Shown here one piece after another: positions 1 to 12,600 of a stretch of DNA of 64,000 nt. This stretch comes from Antennarius striatus (taxonomy: Eukaryota; Chordata; Actinopteri; Lophiiformes; Antennariidae): contig NC_090784.1 in assembly GCF_040054535.1 (NCBI RefSeq), forward strand, positions 17,521,001-17,585,000, in the 5' to 3' direction. Both the position numbers and the translations under genes were made by a program. Numbering within the stretch: the first letter of the stretch is position 1; the number at the start of each line of letters is the position of its first letter. The notes under the pieces were generated by a model, which did not search any database, was not told where the DNA came from, and saw only the letters and a list, made by a program, of their open reading frames with translations.

Positions 1-3000
1 CTACCATCAGCATCTCTGTTCTTCGGCGAAGAGGCTGTCTGAGTGAGGCAGACATGGAGGCTTTGATTTGGGACCTCGGAAGCATGAATGGGACACGCAA
101 AGGCCACTTCAAGCTGACTCCTAATGTACGCTATGCCCTCAGTGAAAGCGACAGTTTGATGGTGGCGGATATCCCATGTCAATTTTTCATCTGCGCTACA
201 CAGACACAAACTCCAGAGCATTTGAAGACTCCTCTGAGCAGAACATCAGGGATGAAGAGCAAATTACTAAATGCTCCTTGTGAAAAGGGAAGTGACATCA
301 GTACAGGCAGCGAGAATTATACCTATGGAAGTACAGAGACAAGAGATGCAACACTTGATGTAGAGGACACAAGCAAAACTCCTGTTAGAACCAGTTGCCT
401 AACCTTTGAGCAAACACCTATCCAGCCAGAAGGGACCCTTGTTCCGGAATCTGATTCAGAATCATGTGCAAATAGAGAAAAACGAGGTGGGAGGAGGTGC
501 AGAAATGAAGGTACAAAAGTAGTATAAATAGGTCTTGAAATCAAGCCTAAATTTTTGTACATATGATTTTTTTTTTAATAACCTCATGTTGTCATCTTTT
601 ACAGTGTGTGAATGTGACTCCTATAAATCCAGTCCCACTTGTTCAACATTCTTGAGTCCCTCAAACATAATTGTCCCTGAAAGGTACATAACATCTTCTT
701 ATTTTTAGATTTTCTATCATGTGTAACACATTGACATAACCTTCCCATGTAAATGCACATATTGTGTTCTTTTACTCAAGAATCAAAATATTTCTCATCC
801 TTTTATCCACTATTTTGCAGTGAGGATGAAAGTCCCATCTCCACTAACGTCGGGCGTCACAGACATGTCAGCTTCAGCAAAGACGAGCCAGAAAAAGATG
901 TGAGGCGACTGCAGCTGAGGGAGAAAAAGACACTTGCAAATATGGATGACAGTGAAGGAGAAGAAGGCAAGGAGGAAGACAGTGCAGCACCAGGGGGGAG
1001 AATGTCTACAGAAAGTGGACAAGATCAATCAGTGACACCTGCAGTTCCTGTGACCTTGAGTACACATCAGCAAGCGGATCTACCATCAGACATACCCAAG
1101 TTTCACATGGACAGTGATACAGATATTGATGAGGATGATGATGCCTCAGACAAAGTCCCCAAATCTGTGCCTTCTCTGGATGAAACATCATCCAACATCA
1201 AACCTCCTCATGTTATTACAGTCATCCAGTCAGAGGCCATTGCTATGGACAGTGACACAGATGTTGATGAAGATGCAGAAAAAGAAAACGGAACAATTCA
1301 TAGAGGCTCTAGAGAAGATGAAACTCCCTCTAGATTAGATATCAAGTCAGCGTTGCCTGAAGCAGCCTCTGTCATGCCTCATAGTCTGCATTTAGACAGC
1401 ATCACAGATGATGAGATTATTTCTGTCCCCTGTCAGATCACACACTCAGCTGACTCTGCTCTTTCAAAGCAGCAAAAAGATTTTCACCTAGACAGTGACA
1501 CTGATGTTGACGAGGAAGAAGAAAAATTCGGAACAATCACTATGTGTGCTAAAAAAGATGAAACTCCACTTAGTTTCAGTATTGAGCCAACTGAGCGTGA
1601 CTCTGCTCCTGCTGCTTCTCACAGCCTGCATTCAGACAATTACATCGATGATAAAGCAATTCCCGCTCCCGGCATTAGAGAAGCCCCAGTGTTGTCTGCT
1701 GTCACAGAATCATGCACCGCTGCTGAGACAGGAACTGAGTTAGACATTCTTTCTGATAGTGACACAGATGCTGAGGATGAGGTTATACCTGGTGCTGTTA
1801 CAACTCCGGCTTTTAGTCCTGTTACTGCACCAGCAGCTCTTCTGGCAGGGTCTGATGCAGACACCGATGTGGATGAATCCACCAGGCTTTCTTTAGAGGA
1901 CAGAGTCGATCTAGCTGACCGTCATGTGGACAGTCACACAGATGCTGCAGTTGAGGAGGTGGACTTTTGCAGGCCCCGGCAGGACCAGATTCCTAACCTG
2001 TGCAGAGAAAATACCCCTGGGATGCTGGTTCCTCTTCTTCAGAACTGCTCCACTCCTGTACAGCTGTCAGGTAAATGACATCTTCCATCCATTGACCAGT
2101 CCTCCCTTTCCCCCTCTCTCTTATTTCATCTTATCAAATGAACATTTAATGAAATTTACATAGGTTAAAATTAAGTTTTTTCATTATTCATTAAACCAAC
2201 AGTTCCTCACATTATAGATGCTGTACTCAAGGATTGTCAAGCAATTTTTTTTTTGATATGATAGAATTTCAAAATTGTCTTTTCGCTCTTTAATTTTTTC
2301 AGAGGAAGATGTGGAAATTTGGGGCTCTTCAGATCCATTTAAAGGATTGCAATTACTTTTAATTCAAATTGCAAATAATTTTTTACTCGTTGCAAGTGCA
2401 GTGGGTTCATGAAAGAGGTTTTGTTCTTCTTTACCTTTAATAAACTCTTCTGCCGGTTGCACTAGCCCTTGTTTTAAGATTTTAATCTTTGTCTTCCCAT
2501 TCAGATAATCAGGAGGATGAGGACTGGATCGTGGCTGAAACACAGTCCTTTGTCCTTCAGACAAGTGACTGCCGGGGCGACGCTCCAGTGGACCACACCA
2601 TGGACTCTACCCAGGCTTTCTGCATTGAGAGTTCTATTGATGAAGAAGTTGACCAGGCCAACGGAGGGGGATCTTTTCAGCTGGGATTGTCTGACAGCAG
2701 TCACATGCAGAGTCAAGCCCATGTTGTAGCCACGGAGAGCACCCAAACTTATGTCTCTGCACAAAACACCCAACAATATGCAGCAATCTCAACAGATGAC
2801 AGAACCGCCTCAGAGAATCATTTCAGTCTGGAGGCTACCCAGGTTTATGAAGAAAATGAGGGACAATTCTGTTGTTTAGTAACATCTGAAAAAGAAAACC
2901 AAGTGGATTTGGCTCAGGAAGCAACACAAGCATATATCTCAGAGCCCTACTGTGGTTCAGATGATGAAACAAACAAGGATGAGACAACAGAAATTGCGAC

Positions 3001-6000
3001 TGCTGAGACTCAGCTTTTAGACATTGCTACCTCATCTACTCTTGCCTTTGCTGAAACCCAGCCAATGTCTGCCTTTGAGGAAGGAGATGGTTTGGAAGTT
3101 GAAAATCCTGTTTCCTCGATTCAAGTTCAATTCAGCCTGCAGAATCAAATAAAAAACACTGAAGATCATGTGGAGGCAACGAGGAGGCCCTTACAGATTG
3201 ATATAGCTGAAACTCAGCTCATGAGTGGAAATGAAGAGGGTGATCAAGAGGATACAACACCAGGCACATGGAAAAACAAAGAAGAGGAGACACAAACTCT
3301 TACAAATTCTGCACTCCCTGCGGTTGAAGCTCAGTCAACGGACATGGGAAAACCTGCAGAAAGCGACGAAGAGGACTTGATTCAAAGTCGTTCAAAAAGA
3401 AAGGCAAAACCGCTGCAACCTGAAGAAAATGAGACACAAACACAGGGAAATGTTGATGTCACAGCTGTGGAAACTCAGCCAATGGATACAAGTGAACATG
3501 GAGAAAGCGATAAAGAGGATTCATTTCCAGGTCCACGAAAAAGGAAAGCAAAACAACTGCATTTTGAAGATGAGCAGACACAGTCCCTCATGAGATCCGA
3601 GGTGTCCGTGGTCGTGGGTAAAGACAGGAAATGTGATGATGAGGAGTCAATTCCAAGTCTGCGAAAAAGAAAAGCAAAAGCACTTCAAACCCGAGAAGAG
3701 GAGAAACCGCTCACACATTCTGAGGCTGCTGCTGAAACTATAGAAATAAAAAAATGCCAGCAGCCTCAAAAGGGAAGTGAAGGAGAGTCTGAAGATGGAA
3801 CCAGTGGGATCACTACTAGAGGTAAAAGAGCGACAAGGTCACAATTAAAAGAAAAGGAAGAGCGGGCAAAATGTTCTGAACCTTCCAAGAGACAGACAAA
3901 AAACAAAGTTTTGTCAGTGAGCAAATCAAGGTCTGATGAGAGTGCAAGAGATGGCGTGGAGGAAATAGTGCAGACTAAACAAGTTAGAGGGAAAAGAACC
4001 TTGACAAAGCAGAAAGATGATGAAGAGGAGGAAGACAAAGAGCCCAACAGGCACAATCAAGGTGAAAATGTTAGCCTGATGAAGGAAGAAGGGAGATTGC
4101 AAAGTGGAGAGGATTTTACAGAACAAATGGAGAAGGAAAAGAGAGAGGGCAATGAAAGAGAAAGGGAACAGGAAGAGAATCATTGTCAGATAGAAGAACA
4201 AGAAAAATTGGAGAGGGAAAGAAAAGAGGAGGAAGAAAAAGTAAGAAAACAGCTTGAAAATGAAGATCTTGAGCAGGAAAGAGCAAATGAAAGGAAAGAT
4301 CAAGAACACCAAAGAAAACATGAGACTGAAGCAAATGAAATGCAAGACAGCGGAAATCTGGAGACAGAAAAACAACGTGAGACCAAAGAAAATCAAAGAG
4401 AGGCACAAGAAGAAAAAATGGAAGAAGAAAGTACGTCTAAAGGTCCTGTGAGAAGCCGAAGAACAACCAGAAGAACAATTGCTGAACAAGCCTCAACCCT
4501 GTCAACCAACGATGATGTCCCAGCAAGAAGAACCAGATCACGTTCCAACTCATCCAACTCTGTCAACTCAGAGAGATCTGCTTCAAGTGTCCAGGACAGC
4601 AGGGGTCGAGGCAGAGGCAGGGGAGCAAAGACGACCAGTGAGCCGCCACAGACGGCCATCGCCAGAAGGAGCAACAGAAGGAAGACGGTGGCTACAGAGG
4701 CAGAAGAACAGAACAGTAATGATTCTCTTCAGGGACTCCCTTTGAGATCCGACTCCAACAACTCTCTCAGTGCAGACATTTCAAGCTCGGGTGCTCAGAG
4801 CAGAGGAAGAGGAGGAAAGCATAATGCGAGAGGAAGGAAATCAGAGGCCTGCTCAATCCCTCCTATCGCTAGTGAGAAAGATCAGAATCCAGCTCCCAAA
4901 CCTACAGCCAGAAGCAGGGTGAGCAGAAAAACAGAGGAATCTTCACGCAAGGATCCTCCAGAACAGCCTGAAGATAAGGCTGAGTCTCAACAGGCTAGAA
5001 CCACAAGGGGGCGATGGCAAGGCAAAAGAAATGATGGTGAACCTGAAGCTGAGGAAAAGTCTTCGAATCTAGAGGGAGGATGTTCCAGAGAAGAATCATG
5101 TCTGCCGAAAGGGAATGTCAGCGCCAGAGGCCAAAAAGCAGTAAAACATGAGGCTGTGGCTGCACCAGTTATGCTAGCTGTTCATGATGAAGATGATTCT
5201 AAAGAGAAAAGAAAGGGGAGAAAAAGAGAGTTGGAGGCAAATGTAGACGAGGCTTCCACCAGTCACTCCAAAATTTCTAAACCACAAGAGAAAGCACAAG
5301 CAGCACATGCAGCTGAAGATGATGGGAAAGGTGAAGCAGAAGATGTGATTCCTGTCCAAGGTCAAAGAAGAGGAAGAACATCCAGCGCTCAAGGAAAGAA
5401 GCTGGCAAAAAATTCCCAAACTGCAGTGCAAGTGAAAGAAGAGAAAGTGACAATAGAGGAGGTTATTGTTGAGAAGAGAGGCAGATGTCGTCAGCCATCA
5501 GTGGTGGAGGAAAAGCAGACAGAAGTAAGTGAAACAGCTGCTGACTGGGATTCATGTGATTTGACAAAATACAGTTAGAGCATAAATCAGATCAAATAGA
5601 AAGCTGAGTAATAGCTTTAGTGTCCATAAACTTTTGTCCTTGCAGGGTAAGCTTTTACCTTCTCTAAAGGCCCCTGGGCATTTGTGTCTGTGAGTCAACC
5701 TTTTCCAAAGATCATAATGTACTGCAGTCAACATCAGGGATGTCCAGGTCTCTCACTCTCATAGCATCAGGAGTTGTCTGACCGGCCCTGAATCGCCATT
5801 AATACACTAATGAAGTACTTTAGTGCTCGTGCATTCATTTCCTACTCTTAGATCTATCTGTCCTTTCTTGTTCTCTTCTTTCCTTCACCGTACTCCTTGT
5901 GTGTTTCCTGTTTCGACCTTGTCTTTTCTAATTTGTGCGCTGCTGTTTTGGTTTTTTTCGTTTTCATACCTCATCCTCCCTTTCTGCTCTTCCTCTCCCA

Positions 6001-7597
6001 TTTAGCATCCTCAGACTCCATCCAGTAGTGGATCCCGGAAGCGACAGGCCCCTGTGGAGTCTTCGCCTGTGGCAAAGACCCGTCGCTCCTCCTCTGCTTC
6101 CCCGGCAGCTAGTGGTCGATTACAAACTGCCAGACAGACCTACAAGGTTTTACATCTTTGAAAACATAGGATCAAAAATGTGTAGTAAAGATTCTGCTTT
6201 TTAAATATTTAGACAACACAGTGTGTCCGTTCTCTCAGGTGCTGTTCACTGGCGTGGTGGATGAAGAAGGTGAGAAAGTGTTGGCTCATTTAGGAGGCAG
6301 TATGGCCAAAGGTGTGGAAGACATGAACTGTCTTGTGACTGATAAAGTGCGCAGGACCGTCAAGTTCCTGTGTGCGGTGGCGAAAGGGGTCCCCATTGTC
6401 ACCACAAACTGGCTGGAAAAGGTTGGTTGCATTTCTCATCAATTTGAACTGGTCCCAGACCAGGTTCAGCTCTCTTATGAGGGGCCTATGTCTGTTTTAC
6501 AGAGCGGCAAGGCTGGGAGTTTCCTGTCTCCTGATGCTTTTATTGTGAAGGATCCGGAGCAGGAGAGGAAGTTCAATTTCTGCCTGCAGGAGTCTTTGAG
6601 GACGGCCAGCAGCCAACCTCTGTTACAGGTACTCATGCTCTGCCATCATGTTTATTTTGATTATTCTATAAATAAGATGTTGACATGATGAGTTTGGTAA
6701 ATTGTATCGACATGTTTTAACCATCCCTATCTATGAAGAAATTTTTTACGATGTTAGAATTATTTTTAGCTCACTCTTATTAATTATACTCACATTTCTA
6801 CATTTTTGATGTATATTTGTCAGTACCTCATGTCTTAATGAATTATTTTATCAGTATAAATAACGATTTACGAACAATTCAGCTTACAAACAACCTCAAT
6901 CAGTTGTGTTCATACATTGAGGACTGCCTGTACTTGACATAGATGGTACTGCAGTAATGTTTCCACTCTTCTTACCTTCCAGTATTTCATAAAAGCTGCA
7001 AAGAGGCAGTTTGACCACACATTATGCTGATAAGGCTAAAGTGGGCAATAGTAGCCAAATCCCAATACCAAGTTACATTCCCAAGAGCCATGGATTGATT
7101 ACCTTGCTGAAATTCAATAGATAGCGCAAAGTCTTACTTGTTTACTTACTTACTTACTTACTTGCTTTCTCTTAGGGCTATCAGATCCATGTTACAAAGT
7201 CAGTGAAGCCAGAGCCGCCTCACATGAAGGACATACTCACCTGCAGTGGAGCCACCTTCCTTTCTAAGATGCCTACCTCCAACAAGGTACTAGTTCAACT
7301 TAAAGCCATTGTCATTCAGATGTCCCACGCAATGTATTTACATTTTTTGTTCTTTATATGTCGCCACCTCGTTCTGTATTTCCACCCTCTTAGCCTCAGA
7401 CCGTAGTGATTTCGTGCGAGGAGGACCTGCAGCTGTGCTGCCCAGCTTTCTGTGCATCGCTGCCCGTCGTCACAGCTGAGTTTATTCTCACAGGGATCCT
7501 GCAGCAGAAACTTGACCTTCAGACGTACCGGTTCTCTGCCCTCACAATCAACCTGCAACCTGCAGTAGGCAGAGGAAAGAGCAGGAAGAAGATTTAG
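1..7597 (+). CDS. mdc1: MDC1, mediator of DNA damage checkpoint (5' partial)
   Basis: Nuclear scaffold that reads phosphorylated H2AX at DNA breaks and recruits NBS1, RNF8 and ATM. Exons: 1-510 (frame from base 3), 605-683, 821-2070, 2505-5524, 6006-6146, 6239-6421, 6503-6628, 7176-7286, 7394-7597 (TAG). They join in frame to 1873 visible residues. Visible residues 1-60 are the C-terminal half of an FHA domain (WDLGSMNGT, then the strand VADIPCQFF). Acidic SDTD repeats follow (nt 1109-1880), then TQ-rich sequence, RKRKAK repeats, an E/K/R-rich coiled-coil stretch (nt 4080-4430) and an R/S-rich basic region. Tandem BRCT domains lie at residues ~1664-1765 and ~1770-1865. The phosphopeptide-binding signature is kept: Thr of LFTG, and Arg and Lys of RRTVKF. 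The start codon and the first part of the FHA domain lie left of the window. The mammalian PST repeat block is not seen. Identification is firm; small exons could be missed between 2071 and 2504. Confidence 0.93.
1090..1885 (+). repeat. MDC1 SDTD repeat cluster (protein-level repeats)
   Basis: Five clear acidic units of the form DSDTDxDE (around nt 1109, 1246, 1490, 1755 and 1855) and two degenerate ones (LDSITDDE near 1395, SDNYIDDK near 1635) are spaced 130-260 bases apart in one exon. In human MDC1 such SDT sites are phosphorylated by CK2 and bind the NBS1 FHA/BRCT module. The same role is inferred here. Confidence 0.85.
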
Positions 7598-8240
7598 TAA
7601 CACCAGGGTATGCTACATGAATCTACGTTCATAAAATCCCTTCCAAATCAGGGACCAGTAGAAACACTAGTGAGTCAGATGTTGTCTGTATGAAAAACCT
7701 GAATAATGTATTTATTTTTACAGCAATTTTACCTACATAGTGGAAAGCCCACTGTAAATGTCAAGTAATTTTACTGTATTGAAATTAAATTTAGTGTCCA
7801 CTAAGAGGATGTCATCTCCTCTCACAATTTTGCCTTGTATGTTTGGGAAAAACATTCAGTTTTAAAGTTGGAAAAGCTAAAAGTAATGTCAGTGCTATGC
7901 AGGGTGGGAAATGACTCCTCATTAACCATCCTTGACGCCTTACCCCTTTTCTCCACTCATCTTTTTTTGAACAACAATAATGAGCAATTAATGCTGCAAA
8001 ATTGCTGTTGTGTGTGTGTGTGTGTGCGCGCGTATGTGAGTGCATGGACTAAGTACTTGAAATCACTCAGTCGGTTTGGCAGGTAATCAGGTCTGAAGTG
8101 GGACTTGTGTTTTCATGTTTGGGTGGTGGAACTGATGGAGTTAGATGTGAATCAATCATCCAACGGATTAAAAAGAGGTTTCCTGTCCTGATAGGAAGTT
8201 TGTACTGCCTTTTAAGCCAAAGTAATCATGAATCTATCAG

Positions 8241-8297
8241 TGTGTGTGTCTGTGTGTGTCTGTGTGTGTCTGTGTGTGTCTGTGTGTGTGTGTGTGT
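8241..8297. repeat. decamer tandem repeat TGTGTGTGTC grading into (TG)n
   Basis: Four perfect copies of TGTGTGTGTC in a row are followed by a TG run. This is a higher-order repeat that arose inside a TG microsatellite. Confidence 0.9.
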
Positions 8298-9035
8298 CCA
8301 TTAACTATCACTACCTACTCCATTAAGGCTTCATCTCAGCCTATTACCCACAGGGATGAGACATGTTATCGGCACCTGAATGCTGACGCTGTTTCTGGAG
8401 CAGTTCCTTGAAGTGTTTTGTCTTTGCCATGCTTTGAACTGCTGTGTTTATTTTATGTTTATGATGATCCATTTTTTGTTCATTTTTTTTCCTAAAGTTT
8501 TTTTAAATTTATTTTTATAACCAGAAGAACGCTCAGAAAACTATAACCCTTGTTGTGCCCCGGTGGTTCATCCAATCATTAAAGCCATCTCCAAATATCA
8601 ACAAAACAACGCCTTAATTCTGATTCAGTGTTCCTCCAATACTAGGGAAGGTGAAAAATTGATCCACTTCCAATCACATCTACTCCCAAATTCAAAGGTC
8701 CTTTCTTTAGTACACATTGAACGTACAAATATGTCAAGTCATTCCTAATTCACAGACTGTTTTCTTACAAAAAACCTGCAATGTTTAGGAAAGTGGTGAA
8801 AAGAAAAATCAATTAAATAAAGTGTCACACATCATAAGGATTTGTATTTTCTTACCACAATTTAAATTGTATTAAACATTCTATTTCTGCATCAAATACC
8901 TGACGGTTTTAAAGTTTAATGAGCGGAACTATTAGTAAATATCCAAGTTGCGTTCACTAAAAGAACCCTGTCATGGTCCAATGTTTAAAATATTTAATGT
9001 ACAATTAAATATTTAAAGAAACTCATTATTATTTA

Positions 9036-9071
<36 letters not shown>
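9036..9071. repeat. (CA)n microsatellite
   Basis: About 18 AC dinucleotides in an AT-rich stretch just before the CpG-rich promoter region of the next gene. Confidence 0.9.
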
Positions 9072-9072
<1 letters not shown>

Positions 9073-9149
9073 GGAAATGTTTAACAAAATGAAAGAAAGA
9101 AAAAATCCAAATGTTCACTTTTTGTAAATGTAGACGCACCTCTTTGTGC

Positions 9150-9620
9150 TGAATCAGCACCGTGGGTTATTTCTCATCGGACCCCCTCCTCAGCATCGGA
9201 TGACCGCAGGTGTCTTTTGGGGGTATATGGAGGGGTGGGGGTGGGGGATGGGGGGCGGACGAAGTGTGGCCGGTGTTTCCCGACACGAGACGAGCGACTC
9301 CGAGCGGAGCCCGACGTATTCTCAGCATCTCCCAAATGTTAAGCCCCTGTCGCCGAGCGCCGTTACTGAGGGGGCGAGGTTGGGAGGGAGACGACGAGAG
9401 AGAAAACCGGACACGTCCACGCGTCTTTTCACCTCCGACCACAGACGAGCGACCAGCTGCAGGTAGGTGAGCTCCTCTGCGCGCATTTTTCTGCGCTTGC
9501 CGTGCGTGTGCGGTTATATGCGTCCTACATTTTGGTCCGTGCGCGATGGGTTAAATTCTGCAGTTTTCTGGGGGATGCGCTCATCGGCTGTCCCGGGGGT
9601 GACGGATTAGACCCGGAGCT
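9150..9620 (+). promoter_or_regulatory. CpG-rich promoter and noncoding first exon of the Ig-like receptor gene
   Basis: This is the only clearly GC/CpG-rich stretch between 7.6 and 13.6 kb. A good donor (CTGCAG then GTAGGTGAGC) at 9463 suggests a 5' UTR exon ending at 9462. It could splice to the acceptor at 13661-13662 just before the ATG exon. Transcription start and exon use are inferred, not shown. Confidence 0.5.
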
Positions 9621-9622
9621 GT

Positions 9623-12600
9623 GAGGCTGGTCACCACCTAACATCTCTGACCACCAGGTGTTGAAATTCGGATCGTCGTTCTGACTAAGCAGTCCCGGGA
9701 TAGACATGAGATTTATTCATTATCAGCCTCCTGCTGGGATTCAAGCGCTCCAAAATCTAGAACAGTTGTGTTTTATTCCATGAAAGATGATGTCGGATGA
9801 TTTTTTTATTTTTTTACTGGACGTGTAAACAGCTTGAAATAAACACTTAACCTCTTGTGCAGTAATATAGTAGTCCATCTTAATTGAAAAGATTACAAAA
9901 AAATTATTCTCACTTTCATTACTACTAATGACATCGTTATATTGTGTGTTATTATGCTGTTTTATTCTATTAGAGCTATTATCTCGTCATATAATGCTGT
10001 TAACTGGTCCAAAAAAGAGCCTAATAGCATCCATTATCTGACAGGAGGCTCCAGCCTGGAGGCTCTCAGGCTGTGTTGTCTCCCACCTGCAGTGCTGCTC
10101 AGACTGTAGGACCAGAGCTGCATAGAGGCCCAGACACACAGCAGCAAATGTCTTTACTAAAACCTCATCTTCGTCAAGAAACAAATCTAAAGCCATCTGG
10201 GCTTTGATGACATTGTCAATAATGCACACGACCCGTCCACCTCCCTTTCCTCCCTCTTGGGTCACTGATGTTTAAGAATGAGACGGATGCAGCCAGTACG
10301 CTGCAGATGTGTCCTATCCTTTCGTTCACCGCAGCCAGCATGGAGGGAAATGCTACGGGCTTCATGCCAAAGATTAAACTTTCAAATTTGTAGTCGTATT
10401 TCATTTAAATGCATTTGTTGGGACATATTTGGGATCCTACGGGTGGAAATCTGAAGAGTTTTCATTACTTTGCACCTAAAGTAAACACTGATCCATTTTC
10501 TTCTGTGTCACTTCTTGCAGCTCTTCTTTTTTTCATGTTGTTTCATGATTTATAAATACCTGGTGCTGTGAGAACAATGCAGTATGTGCATGTGTGTTTG
10601 GAGCGTACTTCCAGCATACTTAAGATTTAATGAAGAGCCACCTTTCCTTATTGCTTGTGCGAAGAGAAACAGTGAAAATGAAAGGGAAATGATGATGTGT
10701 AAAGACAGGGATTGCTTTGTGTGGTCCCCACATCTGCTGTGATTTCCGCCTCTTTAAAGCCTGCGGACAAAGACCTATCTGTCCTTCCAGTAAGCAAGTC
10801 TGGATTTAGAGGGGGCACTGACACGGGCTTTGATTTCAGAGTGGGATGCGGTGGCTTGAGTTATATAATAGAGTGAAAGATACCCTTAGAGAAACATGCA
10901 TAAAGAGGGTAAATGAAAGTGATTCGACAATAGGAAGTGATCTATTCAAGTTAAAATGAATCCTGCTGAGAAGAAAAAAATGTGCAAAGAAAATGTAAAG
11001 ATGCTGTCAATCAGGAAATGAAGGAAGGAGTAGACCTTGACAGGCAGACTTGAGCAGGATTGTAATGTTGATAGTAACACCTGAAGATGTGAGAATGGTG
11101 ACAGAAGTAACAAGAGAAAAGAGAAGGAAGGAGGTGGAGAATCCAACAAAGAATGAATGGATGAAGCTAACTTCAGAGGAGAAAGTGAGGGAAGAACAGC
11201 TTGTTAATGTTTTTCAACCCAATGGACGTGTTGTGAACATAATACTACATATTTTCATGTGTTTGCATGTCTCTGCTCAGTAAATCGGTCCATGAAGGAG
11301 CCTCAAATGCTTACAATTATAAAGAAATGCAGGAGAATTTTTAGATTTCTTGCTCCTCAGATCTGGCATAGAAACACCAGATTGTCTGTGATGACTCCCC
11401 AAGGCCTATTGCCATGACAGATGGACACAGTTAACTTTTTTCTTCAGAGCCAGCAACTCATTCATCTCAGGTCACAGTATTGATTTTACCTTTTCAGCTG
11501 TATTTTTTGATCAATGGATAATATTATGACCTTAAGCTAGGGTTCAAAACCGGGAGAGGAAGGCAAAAATTTCCTGAAACAAGGACACGAACTGCAGTCA
11601 GAAGTCAAGTATAATTTGACTTACATGGATTAACGTGCCAAACAACACTAATGGCTTATTTGTCAAGGGACCCTGTTCAGTGTGACGCAGCACTGTTCCG
11701 TATTTTGTTTCAAATGCAATAAAATCAGTGGGCTTTTAGGCGTTCTGCCCAGAGTGTGACACGCAGATGGAACTAATACAATACAGAGGATTGTGTGAGG
11801 CCTTTTGTGGAACAGCAACTTTAGTTGTCAGATTATGATGCTGTGAAATGATTTTCACCAAACAAACAGGAAAAGAGGCTGCTCTCTTGTTAAGCATATG
11901 TTCATGTAAGACAAACTCAAATACAGAGAGGTGGTAGAAACACAGAACTCACACACAAGCTGACTATGACTTCATATAGAATGATGTCTCTTATTTGCAA
12001 TGAGATTTTTGGAACATTTAACGGTTATTAGCTGCATCCAAATGTGATTGTGAGCACTGCAGATGTTTCCTCCCAGAGCCCTCCTGGGCTTTGTAAATGG
12101 AAATGGCAGAAAAACCTCTTTTGCGCAACCTCTCTAAATGTTTTGCCACATATGCTTGGATATAGCCGAAGGCAGTTCACAATGATAATACTGTCAGTGC
12201 TGCCATTCATCAGCGTTCTTCTCAGAAAAGGTGCAAAAATAGGTTCGCCTTGCAGATCCTGTCATCCAGATCACTTCCTGCTGGATATTCTGCGGTTTTA
12301 TCTCTATATAACTCACAGTTAGATATATAAATTATCCACATTATCGATCTACAATCCTTTACAGCCACCCAAAGGCAGGTGTTCCCTTTAAAAAAATGCT
12401 CTTAAAAGGGAATGGACTTTAAGATGTAAACGCCTGCTGGCGATCTCAACATTGATCTCAGGTATTCTATTAAGTTACAAAAATATTATGAAAGTTGCAC
12501 CACAGACTATTTCATATTTTATATCTGAATTCCAAGAACTGTCAAGACACAGCAGATAAATTTTTCGATGTAGAGATTGCATGATTTTGTCCATGTATTT

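Larger units (their letters stand above)
7598..9145. other. mdc1 3' flank / probable 3' UTR
   Basis: No further coding exon was seen after the mdc1 stop. AATAAA at 8816-8821 is a candidate poly(A) signal, and an ATTAAA variant lies near 7786. The stretch holds a TG run with a short CG patch (about 8008-8034), a decamer repeat (8241-8297) and a CA run (9036-9071). I see no conserved gene. Confidence 0.5.

Noticed and set aside
2303-2400. Possible extra mdc1 exon after an acceptor at 2302 (EEDVEIWGSSDPF)
   Set aside because: No convincing donor before the stop, and direct joining of 2070 to 2505 keeps phase and gives good sequence (QLSDNQEDEDW).
3926-4489. 187-codon minus-strand open frame rich in Phe/Leu
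   Set aside because: Antisense of the E/K/R-rich part of mdc1; purine-rich coding strands give open, Phe/Leu/Ser-rich antisense frames.
8241-8297. Regular repeats that could suggest a CRISPR-like array
   Set aside because: No unique spacers; simple TG-derived tandem repeat in a vertebrate genome.
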